Positions 8,843 through 19,371 are shown, counted from the stretch's first letter. The stretch is 64,000 bases of DNA from Planctomycetota bacterium (GCA_029260795.1 JAJDCO010000042.1:1-64000), one strand, 5' to 3'. The notes: a model not told the origin generated them from the sequence alone. A program made the numbers and translations.

Positions 8843-9982
8843 ATGCGCCGCTTGTTTCCTGCGCGTCTGCTCGGCGCGTTGCTCCTTGCCCTGACTGTGA
8901 CGCAGGTCGTCGAAGCACAGCCCGCCCTGGAGGCGACGACGATCGATCGCCTTGCCCTCCGAGCCCAGGCGGCGGTCGCGGGCGAGCTGACGGTGCTGCC
9001 GAGCGGCGAGCAGCGTTCCCTGGTGAGCGTGAACGCCGAGAACGTGATTCTGGGACCCACGGAGGCGAGGCACGCGACCTTCGAGATCACGCGCTCTCCC
9101 GAGGACGGGCCGATCACGTCGGGTCGATGGGTCGTGCTTCTGGTTTCGCATCCGGCGGGCTCCGGTTGGCGACCCGTGGGCGGAGCTCGCGGATTCGTCT
9201 CCTACGACACGCCCCAAGACCTCGCCGCCATCGCCGCACGCATTCACCTGGCCCGATCGGAGAGCCCGACCGAGAGACTCGCGCTCTGGCGATCGGATAT
9301 CTCGTCCCACGTCGAGCGGCTTCGACACGACGCGGCGTTCCAGCTGGCAACCGGGGCCGAGATCGTTGCCGCCACCCTCGAGGACGTGAACGCGATCAGC
9401 GCGGCATGGGCGCAAACGACGCATGACGGCATGGCGCGTTGGCTCGTGGTGGCCCTCGGGCGAAGCCGGCATCCCAGAGCGCTGAAGAGCCTCATGGACC
9501 ACGTCTCCCGAGGTGCGCTCGACGCCCTTTCGAGTGAGATCGTGCGCGCACTCGCACGCTTCCCATTCGCCGATGTCCGCGCCGAGCTCGCGAGTCGCCT
9601 GCCGATCGATGGCGTTGAGCCGACGCCCGCTCAGGCACGCCTCACGTGCCTCGGGGGACGGCTTGGAATGCAAGAGATGCGGTCTGCGATCGAGCCCCTG
9701 TTGCAGGGTGTCGATGAGCGCCAGTGCTGCCTGGCCCTCGAAGCGCTGACCGCGCTCCGGGATCCGGCTTCCATCGATGTGATTGCCGCTCGGCTCACCG
9801 ATTCGCGGGTCCGAGTGCGGAGGTCTGCGGCCATCGCTTTGGCCTCCTACCGCAGCCAGCGCACGATTGACCTGCTGAGCGTGCGCATGGCTGACGAGTC
9901 CGATGCCGAGGTCCGCTACGTGATCCGTCGCCTACTCGAGGCCCCGGCGTATTACCTGGCTCCACTCGAGGACGGTCGCTAG
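8843..9982 (+). CDS. Exported HEAT-repeat protein (379 aa)
   Basis: Begins with a Sec signal peptide (MRRLFPARLLGALLLALT, cleavage near VEAQP). Residues about 30-125 form a beta-rich region of unknown type. From about residue 190 the chain becomes helical repeats of HEAT/PBS-lyase style, e.g. RVRVRRSAAIALASY. Such repeats usually act as protein-binding scaffolds, so this is likely a periplasmic partner of the upstream zincin-like lipoprotein, only 21 bases away. No catalytic residues are seen. Confidence 0.65.
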   Translation: MRRLFPARLLGALLLALTVTQVVEAQPALEATTIDRLALRAQAAVAGELTVLPSGEQRSLVSVNAENVILGPTEARHATFEITRSPEDGPITSGRWVVLLVSHPAGSGWRPVGGARGFVSYDTPQDLAAIAARIHLARSESPTERLALWRSDISSHVERLRHDAAFQLATGAEIVAATLEDVNAISAAWAQTTHDGMARWLVVALGRSRHPRALKSLMDHVSRGALDALSSEIVRALARFPFADVRAELASRLPIDGVEPTPAQARLTCLGGRLGMQEMRSAIEPLLQGVDERQCCLALEALTALRDPASIDVIAARLTDSRVRVRRSAAIALASYRSQRTIDLLSVRMADESDAEVRYVIRRLLEAPAYYLAPLEDGR

Positions 9983-10049
9983 GCTCGACCGCAGGTCATG
10001 GGCTCGCCGACTCGTCGGTGTGCAACCGCTTCGACTCAGGAGTCATGCT

Positions 10050-10616
10050 TTGGAGCGCCGCGAGCATTTCGCGCACTCGTTCCCCAACGGCTCGACCCTC
10101 CGCATCGTGCAGGGAGACCTCACGAGCGAGAAGGTCGATGCGATCGTGAACGCCGCGAACGAGCACCTCGCCCACGGTGGCGGCGTGGCGGCCGCCATCG
10201 CTCGCGCGGGAGGCCCGACGATCCAGCGTGAGAGCGATTCTTGGGTTCACAACCACGGACGAGTCGAGACGGGATCGGCCGCCATCACCTCGGGAGGCGA
10301 CTTGCCTGCTCGTTGGGTCATCCATGCCGTCGGGCCGATCTGGGGCTGCGGCGCCGAAGACGCCAAGCTCGAACAGGCGATCACGTCGTCACTCGAGCTC
10401 GCCGCAGAGCACGGACTCCAGTCTGTCGCCTTTCCGGCCATCTCGTCGGGGATCTTCGGCTTTCCGAAAGACCGGTGCGCCCGTGTCTTCTGCGAGACGC
10501 TGGACGCTTGGTTCGCTGCCCATGGCGAGGCCTCGATTCGCGAGGTGCGGCTGTGCCTCTTCGACCGGGAGACGACGCAGCACTTCCTCGAGGCCGCGCG
10601 CGCGCGTTGGGAATGA
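10050..10616 (+). CDS. Macro-domain protein, likely ADP-ribose / O-acetyl-ADP-ribose hydrolase (188 aa)
   Basis: A single macro domain fills the chain. The signature GDLTSEKVDAIVNAANEHLAH with GGGVAAAIARAGG forms the ADP-ribose pocket, and FPAISSGIFGFP is the second binding loop, as in YmdB-like proteins that remove the acetyl group from O-acetyl-ADP-ribose or de-ADP-ribosylate proteins. TTG 10050 is chosen because AGGAG (10038-10042) lies seven bases upstream; GTG 10020 would add ten residues. The stop lies 15 bases from the converging stop of the minus-strand lipoprotein gene. No ADP-ribosyltransferase partner is adjacent. Confidence 0.85.
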   Translation: MERREHFAHSFPNGSTLRIVQGDLTSEKVDAIVNAANEHLAHGGGVAAAIARAGGPTIQRESDSWVHNHGRVETGSAAITSGGDLPARWVIHAVGPIWGCGAEDAKLEQAITSSLELAAEHGLQSVAFPAISSGIFGFPKDRCARVFCETLDAWFAAHGEASIREVRLCLFDRETTQHFLEAARARWE

Positions 10617-10631
10617 CGGGGGCTCCCTCGA

Positions 10632-12041
10632 TCAGCGCTCCAGATAGCGGAGTATCTGATCGAGCACGCCATTCGTTCCGGCCTGGGCGTGCAGGTTCAG
10701 GTGCTCGAACTCGAAGCCGCCGAGGAATCGACTCGAGAACAGTGGTGACTGCAGAGCCGGTGGAGCCTGGAGCACGTTGAGCACCGAGACAAACAGGTCA
10801 CCGCGTGTGTCGAAGACCTCTCCCGCGATCCCGAAGTACTGCACTTCCGGCTCGTCGAAGAATTGGTTGAGGTCGGTGGTCAGGCCCGTTTCGGACGTCA
10901 CGAGATCATCGACTCCCGACAGTCGACGTCGATCGGCTGGGCCCGATCGATCGAAGACGCCCAAGAGCGGGAGGGCGCCGGGATCGACTCCGAGGTTCGG
11001 CGTGCCGACCAGTACGACGCGCTCGACCCAGGTGTCGGCACGAGGGGGTGGCGCGCTGGCGAAGAACACCTCTTGGTCGAGATGGGAGCGCTCGAGCAGG
11101 TAACGAATCACCAGGCCCCCCATCCCATGAGCGACGACGTCGGTCGAGAATCCGCGACGCGCGCGGTCGAGCAGTAGCTCATACAGGCGATTGGCCGTCT
11201 CCGAGATCGGACGACCGCTGGGATACTGAAAGGCGATCACGTTGGCGCGTGTCGAGAGGAGACCTCCCGGACCGGGGTCCGGAATCCAATCGGCCACTCC
11301 CGTGTAGTCGATGGGCGACTCGAGGTAGCCGTGCACGACCAGCAGATTGCGCGTGGCATCGGAGACGAAGAAGTCGGCGAGGGATCCTCGGCCAATGACC
11401 GCATTCTCTTCACCGTTCAGGATGGGTAGCGTGCGACCTCGCCGGCGCGAGAATGGCACCCGCTTCTCGGGATCGATCAGCTGCGTCTCGGCGTGCAGCG
11501 CGAGGAACAGGTCGACCGGCAGCGCGAAGAGGGTCCCGAGTCGCTGAGAGAGCAGGGCGATTCGGTTCTGATCCGGGAATCGCTCAAACGTCTCCAGGAG
11601 CCGCGGCGATCCAGATTCGTCGAAGACTTCGAGCTGCTCTTCCGCAAAGGTCGCGGCCAATTGAGTGACGAGATCAGCCCGATAGCCGATCGTGATCCGG
11701 GCGGCGGAGCGCAGCGGCAGGTCGACCGGCTCGAAGCGGTAGTGATCGACGGTCGAGAGCGTCTCGAGGCGGCCGTCGACTCGCAGGACCCGGAGGGTCA
11801 CCGGCGCGATCAATGCACCGGCCGGAATCACGATGCCGACACCGAAGTGAGGGCTCTTCGGGTCGGTGACCTCGATCCGCCCTCCTCCCGGCCCGACGAC
11901 TCCCTCGGCCAGCAGCTCCTGCAACACCGGGGTCGGGGGCGGAGCGTCGCTCTCGGCGCCACCGCAGCCCGTGAGGGAAGCGGCGCACGTCAGGACGCAG
12001 AGCAGACGAATGGATGGCGTGAGTCGGTGGTGTGGTGACAT
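10632..12041 (-). CDS. Lipase-fold exported lipoprotein with the nucleophile Ser replaced by Gly (469 aa)
   Basis: A lipoprotein signal ends in the lipobox LTGC. Residues about 45-130 carry GGRIEV and VIPAGAL, typical of ZU5-like beta domains. From about residue 230 an alpha/beta-hydrolase domain follows, with LLVVHGYLES (oxyanion loop), the nucleophile elbow VVAHGMGGLVIRYLLE, LVGTPNLG, and a late FEHLNLH that supplies the usual His. The elbow position normally held by Ser (AHSMGG) is Gly306 (codon GGG), so ordinary Ser-lipase chemistry is unlikely. I read this as a pseudo-lipase, perhaps a binding or structural protein. No clear ribosome binding site precedes the ATG. Confidence 0.7.
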   Translation of the reverse strand: MSPHHRLTPSIRLLCVLTCAASLTGCGGAESDAPPPTPVLQELLAEGVVGPGGGRIEVTDPKSPHFGVGIVIPAGALIAPVTLRVLRVDGRLETLSTVDHYRFEPVDLPLRSAARITIGYRADLVTQLAATFAEEQLEVFDESGSPRLLETFERFPDQNRIALLSQRLGTLFALPVDLFLALHAETQLIDPEKRVPFSRRRGRTLPILNGEENAVIGRGSLADFFVSDATRNLLVVHGYLESPIDYTGVADWIPDPGPGGLLSTRANVIAFQYPSGRPISETANRLYELLLDRARRGFSTDVVAHGMGGLVIRYLLERSHLDQEVFFASAPPPRADTWVERVVLVGTPNLGVDPGALPLLGVFDRSGPADRRRLSGVDDLVTSETGLTTDLNQFFDEPEVQYFGIAGEVFDTRGDLFVSVLNVLQAPPALQSPLFSSRFLGGFEFEHLNLHAQAGTNGVLDQILRYLER

Positions 12042-12145
12042 GGGTGGGGTTCGATCGGAGCTGAGGGGGAGGGTGGAAAGGACTCCCCCAAGCTATCAGC
12101 GAGATCGCCGTATGTCACTATTTGACAGTTGTTTTTGTCGCTCGA

Positions 12146-12679
12146 TCAGCCGCGGCTCTTCGGCTTGCCCCGAAAGAGGAAGGCCAGGCAAGCGATGCCG
12201 AAGAAGCCCAGGTGGTTCCAAAGCGTGAGGCCGGTGTCGGTGTTCAGCTGGGGAAGCTCATTGGGAAAGCCGTTGCCGGAGAGCAAGCTGATGGTCGCTG
12301 TGATCGCGGGGGCCGTGATCAGACTCGTGACGACACCGAGGAGGATGGCGAGCACCAGACCGGCGAGAACCTTCTTCTTGAAGGCGACGAAGAGCACTCC
12401 GAAGAGCAACGCGTACGAAAGGCTCACTCCGAGGTGGACGCCCCATCCGATCGGCTGGGCGAGGGCACTCGGGTAGTTACCGTCCGCGACGATTCGATTG
12501 CCGAGGTGCGACACGATCGCCGAGCCATAGCCGTAGACCGGGATCTGCACTCCCACGAAGACGAGCGCGCCGAGGATTGTCGCGACCAGCGTCGCACGCA
12601 CGAAGCGCTTCATCTCGACACTCGCACCCGGGGACGAAACGGACAAGACGGTGGACTGCATGACGTGCCTCGCATCCAT
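12146..12679 (-). CDS. Small polytopic membrane protein (177 aa)
   Basis: Four hydrophobic stretches are visible: about 28-48 (VATILGALVFVGVQIPVYGY), 78-100, 103-125 and 155-172. There is a conserved-looking loop with GNGFPNELPQ before the last helix, and no catalytic motif. It resembles small uncharacterised bacterial membrane proteins, and I do not recognise the family. MKRF at residue 23 (12613) is an alternative start; neither has a strong ribosome binding site. Confidence 0.55.
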   Translation of the reverse strand: MDARHVMQSTVLSVSSPGASVEMKRFVRATLVATILGALVFVGVQIPVYGYGSAIVSHLGNRIVADGNYPSALAQPIGWGVHLGVSLSYALLFGVLFVAFKKKVLAGLVLAILLGVVTSLITAPAITATISLLSGNGFPNELPQLNTDTGLTLWNHLGFFGIACLAFLFRGKPKSRG

Positions 12680-12775
12680 TCAAAAGAGCTCACTGGGAGC
12701 ACCAACGCATCGGCGCTCGACAGCGGGCTCGGATGCCGGGTCGAGGTCATGGTTTCGAAATGGCCGGCGAAGGCA

Positions 12776-13816
12776 TCAGTCGCCGACGAGCTCCGTCGGT
12801 GAGAGCGCGCGTCGATCGGGAGCGCCGTCGCTCTCATCGAGGAGGCGGAGTCGTCCGAAGGCGAGAATCGTCCGAACACCATTCTCGGGCTCGCGAATTA
12901 CCCAACGCCACGGACGCCAAAAGCGGCCATGGACAGAGTGCCAGCTCATGAAGTCGAAGACGCGTTGAGCGCGATCGCCACCTCTGAAGACCTCGAGCCT
13001 CTCCAAGCGCCAGTTCTCCGACGAGATCCAGTACACGCGGCGCTCGCCAGCGTCCCCGACCTTGCGCCGCGCCTCGACGCGTCGACAGCTCACGCCGTGG
13101 CCATCTCGGCTCAACGCGGCCTCGCCGAGGAATCTCCAGGCGAAGCGGTTGGTCTCGATGGGAGCGAGATCCTCGCAGGTCAGCAAGGAGCCCAGCACGG
13201 GCTGAGACTTGTCGGCGGCCTCCAACCGCCGAAGCCCGTCGGTCTCTCCGCGGTACCAAATCGATGCCGGGAATCGGGGTCGCCCCTGAACGAGAACGCC
13301 TCCGCTTTTCTCCTCGTCTCCAGCTCCGATGCGGAGAAGCCTTTGATTCCCTCGCTCCAAGCGCTCGTTGGCCTTCCACACGAAGGAAGCCCGCCAGCGC
13401 TCCTCACCCTCATGAAACATCGTCCCGCTGCCGGACTCGTTCAGCCAGCCCGAGTCGAAGGCGAGGAGATAGTCGAGGATCTCGGCGCCGTACGCCTCGG
13501 GGTCCTCGGTCGTGAACCGTGGCTCGGGCGGCATTGGAACGCTCGGACTGGCCTCTTCCTCGGGAGTGGCCTTCGGGTCCTTCTTGGGCTCCCGGGGTGC
13601 GTTGGGTGAGCTCTCCTCCTCTTCGGGGAAGCCTCGTCGAGTGCCGCGTCCATGGCGCGGATCGGTCGGCTCGGGCTTGTTTCGAGTCGCCGGGTTGGGC
13701 GTCGGGCGAGGTTGTGGCTGCTGCCGCGGCGTCGGGTTTCGCTGAGGAGGCTGCTGCGGCAGACCCGTCGGTAGGAAGCTCGTGAGCGCGAGAAGCGGAG
13801 TGATGATCAAGGACAT
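12776..13816 (-). CDS. Exported protein with Pro-rich linker and LolA-like C-terminal domain (346 aa)
   Basis: ATG 13816 is chosen because GGAGGA precedes it at eight bases and the product then starts with a signal peptide (MSLIITPLLALTSFLPTG). Residues about 20-90 are a Pro/Gln/Arg/Glu linker. The rest is beta-rich and ends with RRVYWISSENWRLERLEV and FWRPWRWVIREPENG, the pattern of outer-membrane lipoprotein-sorting-like (LolA/LolB/RseB fold) domains that bind lipid or lipoprotein. Its role here is inferred only from fold resemblance. It lies downstream of the sucA-sucB-lpdA operon on the same strand, about 90 bases after lpdA. Confidence 0.55.
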   Translation of the reverse strand: MSLIITPLLALTSFLPTGLPQQPPQRNPTPRQQPQPRPTPNPATRNKPEPTDPRHGRGTRRGFPEEEESSPNAPREPKKDPKATPEEEASPSVPMPPEPRFTTEDPEAYGAEILDYLLAFDSGWLNESGSGTMFHEGEERWRASFVWKANERLERGNQRLLRIGAGDEEKSGGVLVQGRPRFPASIWYRGETDGLRRLEAADKSQPVLGSLLTCEDLAPIETNRFAWRFLGEAALSRDGHGVSCRRVEARRKVGDAGERRVYWISSENWRLERLEVFRGGDRAQRVFDFMSWHSVHGRFWRPWRWVIREPENGVRTILAFGRLRLLDESDGAPDRRALSPTELVGD

Positions 13817-13905
13817 CGGTGCGATCCTCCACAATGGGAGTTTCGAAGGGAGATGAGAGTCACACCCAGAACACCCGGGGACCCGATCGTTCAATTCCGA
13901 TCATA

Positions 13906-15297
13906 TCAACTGTGTAGGGCGCGACCATCCACCGCCAGAGCGGCTTCTTTGATCACCTCGGCCAGGGTCGGGTGCGCATGGCAAGTGCGGGCGATGTCTT
14001 CGCTGCTAGCACCGAATGCGATCGCGGCCGTCGCCTCGGCGATCAGGTCCCCCGCCCGCGGGCCGAGAATGTGGACACCGAGGACACGGTCGGTCTCGGC
14101 ATCGGCGAGGATGCGCACCTTTCCGACGGTGTGCCCCAGCGCTCGCGCTCGCCCGTTGGCCGCGAACGGGAATTGCCCCACCCGATACTTGCGCCCTGCT
14201 TCCTTCAGCTCGGCCTCGGTGCGGCCGACGGACGCGATCTCGGGCATGGTGTACACGATGTTGGGGATCGTGTCGTAGTCGACGTGACCGTAGCCCGTGA
14301 TCAGGCGTTCGACACAGGCGATGCCTTCTTCCTCGGCCTTATGGGCCAGCATCGGTCCTCGAACGACGTCTCCGATGGCGAAGATGCCGGGGACGGAGGT
14401 TTGAAAGCTCTCGTCGATCGGGATGCGTCCTCTTTCGTCCGTCGTGAGTCCGACGCTTTCGAGGCCGAGGCCCTCGGTGTTGGGACGTCGGCCGACGGCG
14501 AGGAGCACGCGATCACAGCGGATCGGCTCTTGCCCATCACACTCGACGAGGCACCGGTCTCCTTGGCGGGAGGCACCGACGACTCGGCTGCCGAGCCGGA
14601 AAGTGAGCCCCTGTTTGGCGAAGAGGCGTTGTGCGTCCTTGGCGAGTGCGTCGTCGAAGCCCAGCAAGATGCGATCGAGGTACTCGAGTACCGTGACCTG
14701 CGAGCCGAGCCGAGCCCAGACGGAGCCGAGCTCGAGCCCGATCGCCCCGGCCCCGATCACGACCAAGTGGTCCGGCACCTCGGGGTAGGCGAGCGCTTCG
14801 GTGCTGGTTCCGATGCGATCACCGTCCAGCTCGACGCCCTTCAGCTCGGCCACGCGGCTACCGGTCGCCAGGATCACGCGCTCGGCGACGACCTCTTCGG
14901 CGCTGCCGTCATAGCCATGCACACGAACGCGCCCGGGTGCGAGGAGCTCTCCGCGGCCGGTGAAGCGATCGATGCCGTTCTTCTTCATGAGCTGGCCGAC
15001 GCCTTCGGCGAGACCGTCGACGGTCTTCACCTTGCGGGCGAGCATCGTCTCGAGATCGAGCTGTCTGCCTTCGATGCGGATCCCGTGCTGCGCGAAGGAG
15101 TGTCCGGCTTCGGCGAAGAGCTCGCTCGACTCGAGGAGTGCCTTGCTCGGAATGCAGCCGACGCGGAGACAGGTGCCGCCGAGCTGAGGCTCCTTCTCGA
15201 CGATGGCGACCTTCCATCCGAGCTGGGCGGCGCGAATGGCCCCGATGTAGCCGCCGGGTCCAGCGCCAATGACGACCAGATCGTAGGGTGCGGACAT
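13906..15297 (-). CDS. lpdA: Dihydrolipoyl dehydrogenase, E3 (463 aa)
   Basis: Flavoprotein that reoxidises dihydrolipoyl groups of 2-oxoacid dehydrogenase complexes, passing electrons to NAD. Visible are the FAD-binding VIGAGPGGYIGAI, the redox disulfide GGTCLRVGCIPSK, the NAD-binding VIGAGAIGLELGSVWARLG, AIGDVV, and the C-terminal active-site base in HAHPTLAE. Length is normal for the family. ATG 15297 gives the canonical start MSAPYDLVVIG with GAGG upstream. It is the third gene of sucA-sucB-lpdA, seven bases after sucB, so it most likely serves the 2-oxoglutarate dehydrogenase complex. Confidence 0.95.
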   Translation of the reverse strand: MSAPYDLVVIGAGPGGYIGAIRAAQLGWKVAIVEKEPQLGGTCLRVGCIPSKALLESSELFAEAGHSFAQHGIRIEGRQLDLETMLARKVKTVDGLAEGVGQLMKKNGIDRFTGRGELLAPGRVRVHGYDGSAEEVVAERVILATGSRVAELKGVELDGDRIGTSTEALAYPEVPDHLVVIGAGAIGLELGSVWARLGSQVTVLEYLDRILLGFDDALAKDAQRLFAKQGLTFRLGSRVVGASRQGDRCLVECDGQEPIRCDRVLLAVGRRPNTEGLGLESVGLTTDERGRIPIDESFQTSVPGIFAIGDVVRGPMLAHKAEEEGIACVERLITGYGHVDYDTIPNIVYTMPEIASVGRTEAELKEAGRKYRVGQFPFAANGRARALGHTVGKVRILADAETDRVLGVHILGPRAGDLIAEATAAIAFGASSEDIARTCHAHPTLAEVIKEAALAVDGRALHS

Positions 15298-15304
15298 GGT
15301 TTCC

Positions 15305-16531
15305 TCAGATCTCGAGAAGCAGGCGGGCCGGCTCTTCGAGGGCATCCTTGATGCGCTTCAAGAAGGTCACGGCCTCGCGTCCATCGATGATGCGGTGGTC
15401 GTAGGTGAGCGCGATGTACATCATCGGGCGCACGACGACTTGGCCCTCGACGGCGATCGGCCGGTCCTGAATGGCATGCAGCCCCAGGATCGCGCTTTGA
15501 GGCGGGTTAACGATCGGTGTCGAGAGCAGCGATCCGTAGACTCCGCCATTCGAGATGGTGAACGTGCCGCCTTGTAGCTCCTTGAGCTCGAGCTGGCCGG
15601 ACTGTGCGCGGCGAGCGTAGTCGGCGATCGTGCGCTCGACCTCGGCGAAGCTCAGCAGCTCCGAGTTGCGAATGACCGGAACGACCAAGCCCTTGCCGCC
15701 CCCGACCGCGATGCCGATGTCGAAGTAGTTGCGATAGACGACGTCCGTCCCGCGGATCTCCGCATTGACCACGGGCTGCTGGCGCAATGCATCCACGGCC
15801 GCCTTGACGAAGAAGGACATGAATCCCAGCTTGACCTCGTAACGCTGGAGGAAGGCCTCCTTGTGCTTCTTGCGGAGGGTCATGACCTCGGTCATGTCGA
15901 TCTCGTTGACGGTGGTCAACAAGGCAGCGGTCTGCTGAGCCTCGACCAGCCGCTTGGCGACCATGCGGCGCAGGGGGCTCATGGGCACGACCTCTTCCTC
16001 GCGTCCCGCCACGGAGCCCGTCACCGAAGCCCCCGAGGGTGGTGGCGAGCTGGCCTGAAGCTCCCGAGCCGCCCGCTCCACGTCCTCCTTGAGGAGACGG
16101 CCGCCGGGTCCACTCGGAGCTGCCTGGGCCGGCGTGAGCCCATGCGTCGCCAAGGCACGGGCCGCAGCAGGCATCACGTGGGTCGCCCCGTCGGTTCCGT
16201 TGCCGCCGGTCGTGTTGGCCGCGGAGCTTGGAGCCTCGGCGGCGCGCTCGCCCTTTGGCTCGGTCTTTGGCGCTGCCCCTTGAGGAGCGGCGGCCTCGGC
16301 ATCGAGATGACCGACGACGTCTCCCACGTTCGCGACATCGCCCGTCTTCTTGAGAACCTGAGTGATCTTGCCGGCCTGCGGGGCGAGGACCTCGACCGTC
16401 ACCTTGTCGGTCTCGATGACGACGACGGCCTCGTCCTGACCGACCCAGTCGCCTTCCTTCTTTAGCCAATCACCGATCTGGACCTCGGTGATCGACTCAC
16501 CGACCTCGGGCACCTTCAGCTCGACGGTCAT
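15305..16531 (-). CDS. sucB: Dihydrolipoamide succinyltransferase, E2 of 2-oxoglutarate dehydrogenase (408 aa)
   Basis: Domain order is N-terminal lipoyl domain (residues 1-75, lipoyl Lys in ETDKVTVEV), an Ala/Pro/Glu linker, the E3-binding domain ([10 protein letters not shown] to LKEDVERA, about 125-165), and the catalytic acyltransferase domain from about 190 with the active-site motif [12 protein letters not shown]. It transfers the succinyl group from E1 to CoA. ATG 16531 gives the standard start [14 protein letters not shown]; the open frame continues upstream but is not needed. It follows sucA by 29 bases and precedes lpdA by seven. Confidence 0.95.
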   Translation of the reverse strand: MTVELKVPEVGESITEVQIGDWLKKEGDWVGQDEAVVVIETDKVTVEVLAPQAGKITQVLKKTGDVANVGDVVGHLDAEAAAPQGAAPKTEPKGERAAEAPSSAANTTGGNGTDGATHVMPAAARALATHGLTPAQAAPSGPGGRLLKEDVERAARELQASSPPPSGASVTGSVAGREEEVVPMSPLRRMVAKRLVEAQQTAALLTTVNEIDMTEVMTLRKKHKEAFLQRYEVKLGFMSFFVKAAVDALRQQPVVNAEIRGTDVVYRNYFDIGIAVGGGKGLVVPVIRNSELLSFAEVERTIADYARRAQSGQLELKELQGGTFTISNGGVYGSLLSTPIVNPPQSAILGLHAIQDRPIAVEGQVVVRPMMYIALTYDHRIIDGREAVTFLKRIKDALEEPARLLLEI

Positions 16532-16560
16532 CCGTGCGGTTCCTTCGCCTTTCCTGCGCT

Positions 16561-19371
16561 TCAGCGTTTGGGCTGGAACGCCTGCTCCAAGAGTCGCTCT
16601 TGTTCCATTCGATGCGCGCTCGCTGATCCCGTCGCGGGGCTCGCCGACTCCACTCGGCACACGTGGGACATGGGGAAGCGCCCCAACAGGCGCTCTCCGA
16701 AACGCACGCGCAGGTATCGGGAGGCGCCCATGTTCTCCGGCTCCTCTTGCACCCACACCACCGACGTTCCGTCCCCATAACTCGAAAGTGCCTCGGCCAC
16801 CACTTCCTCGCTCAAAGGATAGAGCTGCTCGAGTCGCAAGACCGCGACATCGGACCGCCCCAGCTGCTCGCGCTGCTCGATCAAATCGTAGTAGACCTTG
16901 CCGCTGCAGAGCAGGACGTGGCGCACCTCTCCGGGATCGCGCGTGAGAGTATCCGGCAGGATACGCTGGAAGCGTCCTTCGGCGAGCTCGGCGAGCGAGG
17001 AGCGCACTTGGGCATGGCGCAGCAGGCTCTTGGGCGTGAACACGATCAGGGGCTTGCGCCAAGGCCTCAGCACCTGGCGGCGGAGGCAGTGGTAGTACTG
17101 AGCGGGTGTCGTGGGCTGGACGACCTGAATGTTGTCCTCGGCGGCCAGGGTCAGGAAGCGCTCGATCCGGGCGGCCGAGTGCTCCGGTCCCATGCCCTCG
17201 TGTCCGTGCGGCAACAAGAGAACCAAGCCGCTCAGGCGCTTCCACTTGTCCTCGGCGCTCACGAGGAACTGATCGATGATGACTTGCATGGCATTGCAGA
17301 AGTCACCGAACTGAGCTTCCCAGAGCACGAGTCCGTCGGGACACTCGAGGGAGTATCCGTACTCGAACCCGGCGACACCGGCTTCCGAGAGCGGGCTATT
17401 CCGAATCAGGACCTCGCCCTGATCGGTTGCGACCTGGCCCAGAGACAGATAGGTCTCCCCCGTCTTGACGTCGTGCAGCACGGCATGACGGTGGCTGAAG
17501 GTCCCTCGCTCGCTGTCCTGCCCCGTCATGCGAAGTCGACGGCCGGCGGCCACGATGGTGGCGAAGGCGAGCGCTTCGGCCGCTGCCCAGTCGAGCGTCT
17601 CCTCGCCCATGGCCATCTGACGACGGAGCCCGAGCCAACGCTCGATCTTCGGGTGCGGGGTGAATCCTTCCGGCACCCGCGTGAGCTGCATCATGAGCTC
17701 GCTCAGACGCTCGATCGTTTCAGGAGCCTCCGGGTCGGGAACGTCTCGGTCCAAGCCGCCCAGGTAGGACTCCCAAGTCAGAGCGAGCGGATCACCACGG
17801 GGAGTGAATTCAGGCTCTCGAGCCGCGGAGAGATCCTGCTCGAGCTCCTCACGGCGGCGCACGACGATCTCGTCGGCCGTGTCACTCGTGAGGCCACCGA
17901 GCTGGAGCAAGTGCCCGAGGTATCCCTCGCGAACGGTCTTTCGCTGACGGATCGCTTCATAGAGCTGAGGCTGGGTGAACGCCGGCTCGTCACCTTCATT
18001 GTGGCCATGGCGGCGATAGCCATACATGTCGATCACGACATCGCGGCCGAAGGTCTGCCGAAAGTCGAGGCTCAGCTTGACGACCTGTGCCACCGCTTCG
18101 GGGTCCTCGCCGTTCACATGGAAGATCGGGATCTGGAGCATCTTGGCGACGTCGGTCGCGTACCGGCAGGATCGACCTTGCTCGGGTGGCGTCGTGAACC
18201 CGATCTGATTGTTCACGACGACGTGGAGGGTCCCCCCGGTTCGGTAGGCATCGAGCTCGCTGAGGTTGAGCGTCTCCTGGATGATTCCCTCGCCGGCGAA
18301 GGCTGCATCGCCGTGAATCAGGATCACCAGTCCGCGCTGATGCTCGCGATCCCCGAATCGGTCTTGCTTGGCGCGCAGGCGTCCAAGGGCGACCGGATTG
18401 ACGAACTCGAGGTGACTCGGATTGAAGCACAGCGAGAGGTGGACGTCCCGTCCCGAGGCGGTCGCGCGGTCGCCGGAGTACCCGAGGTGGTACTTGACGT
18501 CGCCGGTGCCCATCTTCGCCACTTGGGCCGGGTCTTCGAACTCGTGGAAGATCTCGCGAGGGCTCTTGCCGATGATGTTGGCGAGAACGTTGAGCCGCCC
18601 ACGATGGGCCATGCCGACGACGATCTCCTCGATGCCGTGCTCGGCGGAGCGCTCGACGGCAAGGTCGAGAAGCGGGATCAGGCTCTCGGCGCCTTCGAGC
18701 GAGAAGCTCTTGGCTCCGAGGTACTTCTTTCGGATGAACTCCTCGAAGATGGTCGCATCCGTGAGCTTGGTCAGGATGCGGCGCTGCTCCTCGCGGCTGA
18801 TGGCGAGGCGGTTCTGGGTGGACTCCATGCGATCTTGGAGCCAGTTCTTCACGTCGAGATCATCGATGTGCATGAACTGCACGCCGATCGAGCGGCAGTA
18901 GGTGTTTCGAAGGCGCTCGAGGATATCGCGCAAGGTGGCGCGTCCCACCGCTCGAATGGTCCGGCACGAGATCGGACGATCGAAATCGACGTCGGACAAG
19001 TCGTAGTGAGCCGGGTCGAGCTCCGGAACCGGATCCGGCTCGCGGAAGCCGAGCGGATCGAGTCGGGACAGCAGATGACCCCGCACGCGATAGGCCCGAA
19101 TCAGCTGATCGACGCGGTCCTGGAAGCTCGCCGCTTCGTCGGCACGCGACACCGTTCCGGCCGCGGGGAGTGAGGCCGGTCGGAAGAGGCTCCCCGTTTG
19201 AAAGGTCGGTCGCGATCGCCAGCCGGCGGGCCGTTCGATCTCGACTTCCAAGGCCGTGAAGTAGTCGCGCCACTCGCTCGAGACGGATTGAGGGTCCCGC
19301 AGGTACTCGGCGTAAACAGACTCGACGAAGGGGAGGCTCTGGGCTGTCGGCTGTGCGTCGAACACGCTCAT
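16561..19371 (-). CDS. sucA: 2-oxoglutarate dehydrogenase E1 (936 aa)
   Basis: Thiamin-diphosphate enzyme that decarboxylates 2-oxoglutarate in the TCA cycle. Family hallmarks: an N-terminal helix with [19 protein letters not shown] that binds E2, [19 protein letters not shown], the ThDP/Mg motif [18 protein letters not shown] followed by [25 protein letters not shown], and a transketolase-like C-terminal domain. Length matches the family. ATG 19371 has a purine-rich sequence upstream; a GTG at 19392 is less likely. First gene of sucA-sucB-lpdA. Confidence 0.95.
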   Translation of the reverse strand: MSVFDAQPTAQSLPFVESVYAEYLRDPQSVSSEWRDYFTALEVEIERPAGWRSRPTFQTGSLFRPASLPAAGTVSRADEAASFQDRVDQLIRAYRVRGHLLSRLDPLGFREPDPVPELDPAHYDLSDVDFDRPISCRTIRAVGRATLRDILERLRNTYCRSIGVQFMHIDDLDVKNWLQDRMESTQNRLAISREEQRRILTKLTDATIFEEFIRKKYLGAKSFSLEGAESLIPLLDLAVERSAEHGIEEIVVGMAHRGRLNVLANIIGKSPREIFHEFEDPAQVAKMGTGDVKYHLGYSGDRATASGRDVHLSLCFNPSHLEFVNPVALGRLRAKQDRFGDREHQRGLVILIHGDAAFAGEGIIQETLNLSELDAYRTGGTLHVVVNNQIGFTTPPEQGRSCRYATDVAKMLQIPIFHVNGEDPEAVAQVVKLSLDFRQTFGRDVVIDMYGYRRHGHNEGDEPAFTQPQLYEAIRQRKTVREGYLGHLLQLGGLTSDTADEIVVRRREELEQDLSAAREPEFTPRGDPLALTWESYLGGLDRDVPDPEAPETIERLSELMMQLTRVPEGFTPHPKIERWLGLRRQMAMGEETLDWAAAEALAFATIVAAGRRLRMTGQDSERGTFSHRHAVLHDVKTGETYLSLGQVATDQGEVLIRNSPLSEAGVAGFEYGYSLECPDGLVLWEAQFGDFCNAMQVIIDQFLVSAEDKWKRLSGLVLLLPHGHEGMGPEHSAARIERFLTLAAEDNIQVVQPTTPAQYYHCLRRQVLRPWRKPLIVFTPKSLLRHAQVRSSLAELAEGRFQRILPDTLTRDPGEVRHVLLCSGKVYYDLIEQREQLGRSDVAVLRLEQLYPLSEEVVAEALSSYGDGTSVVWVQEEPENMGASRYLRVRFGERLLGRFPMSHVCRVESASPATGSASAHRMEQERLLEQAFQPKR

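Noticed and set aside
16663-19173. Long plus-strand frame opposite sucA
   Set aside because: Shadow of the conserved 2-oxoglutarate dehydrogenase gene; no family pattern.
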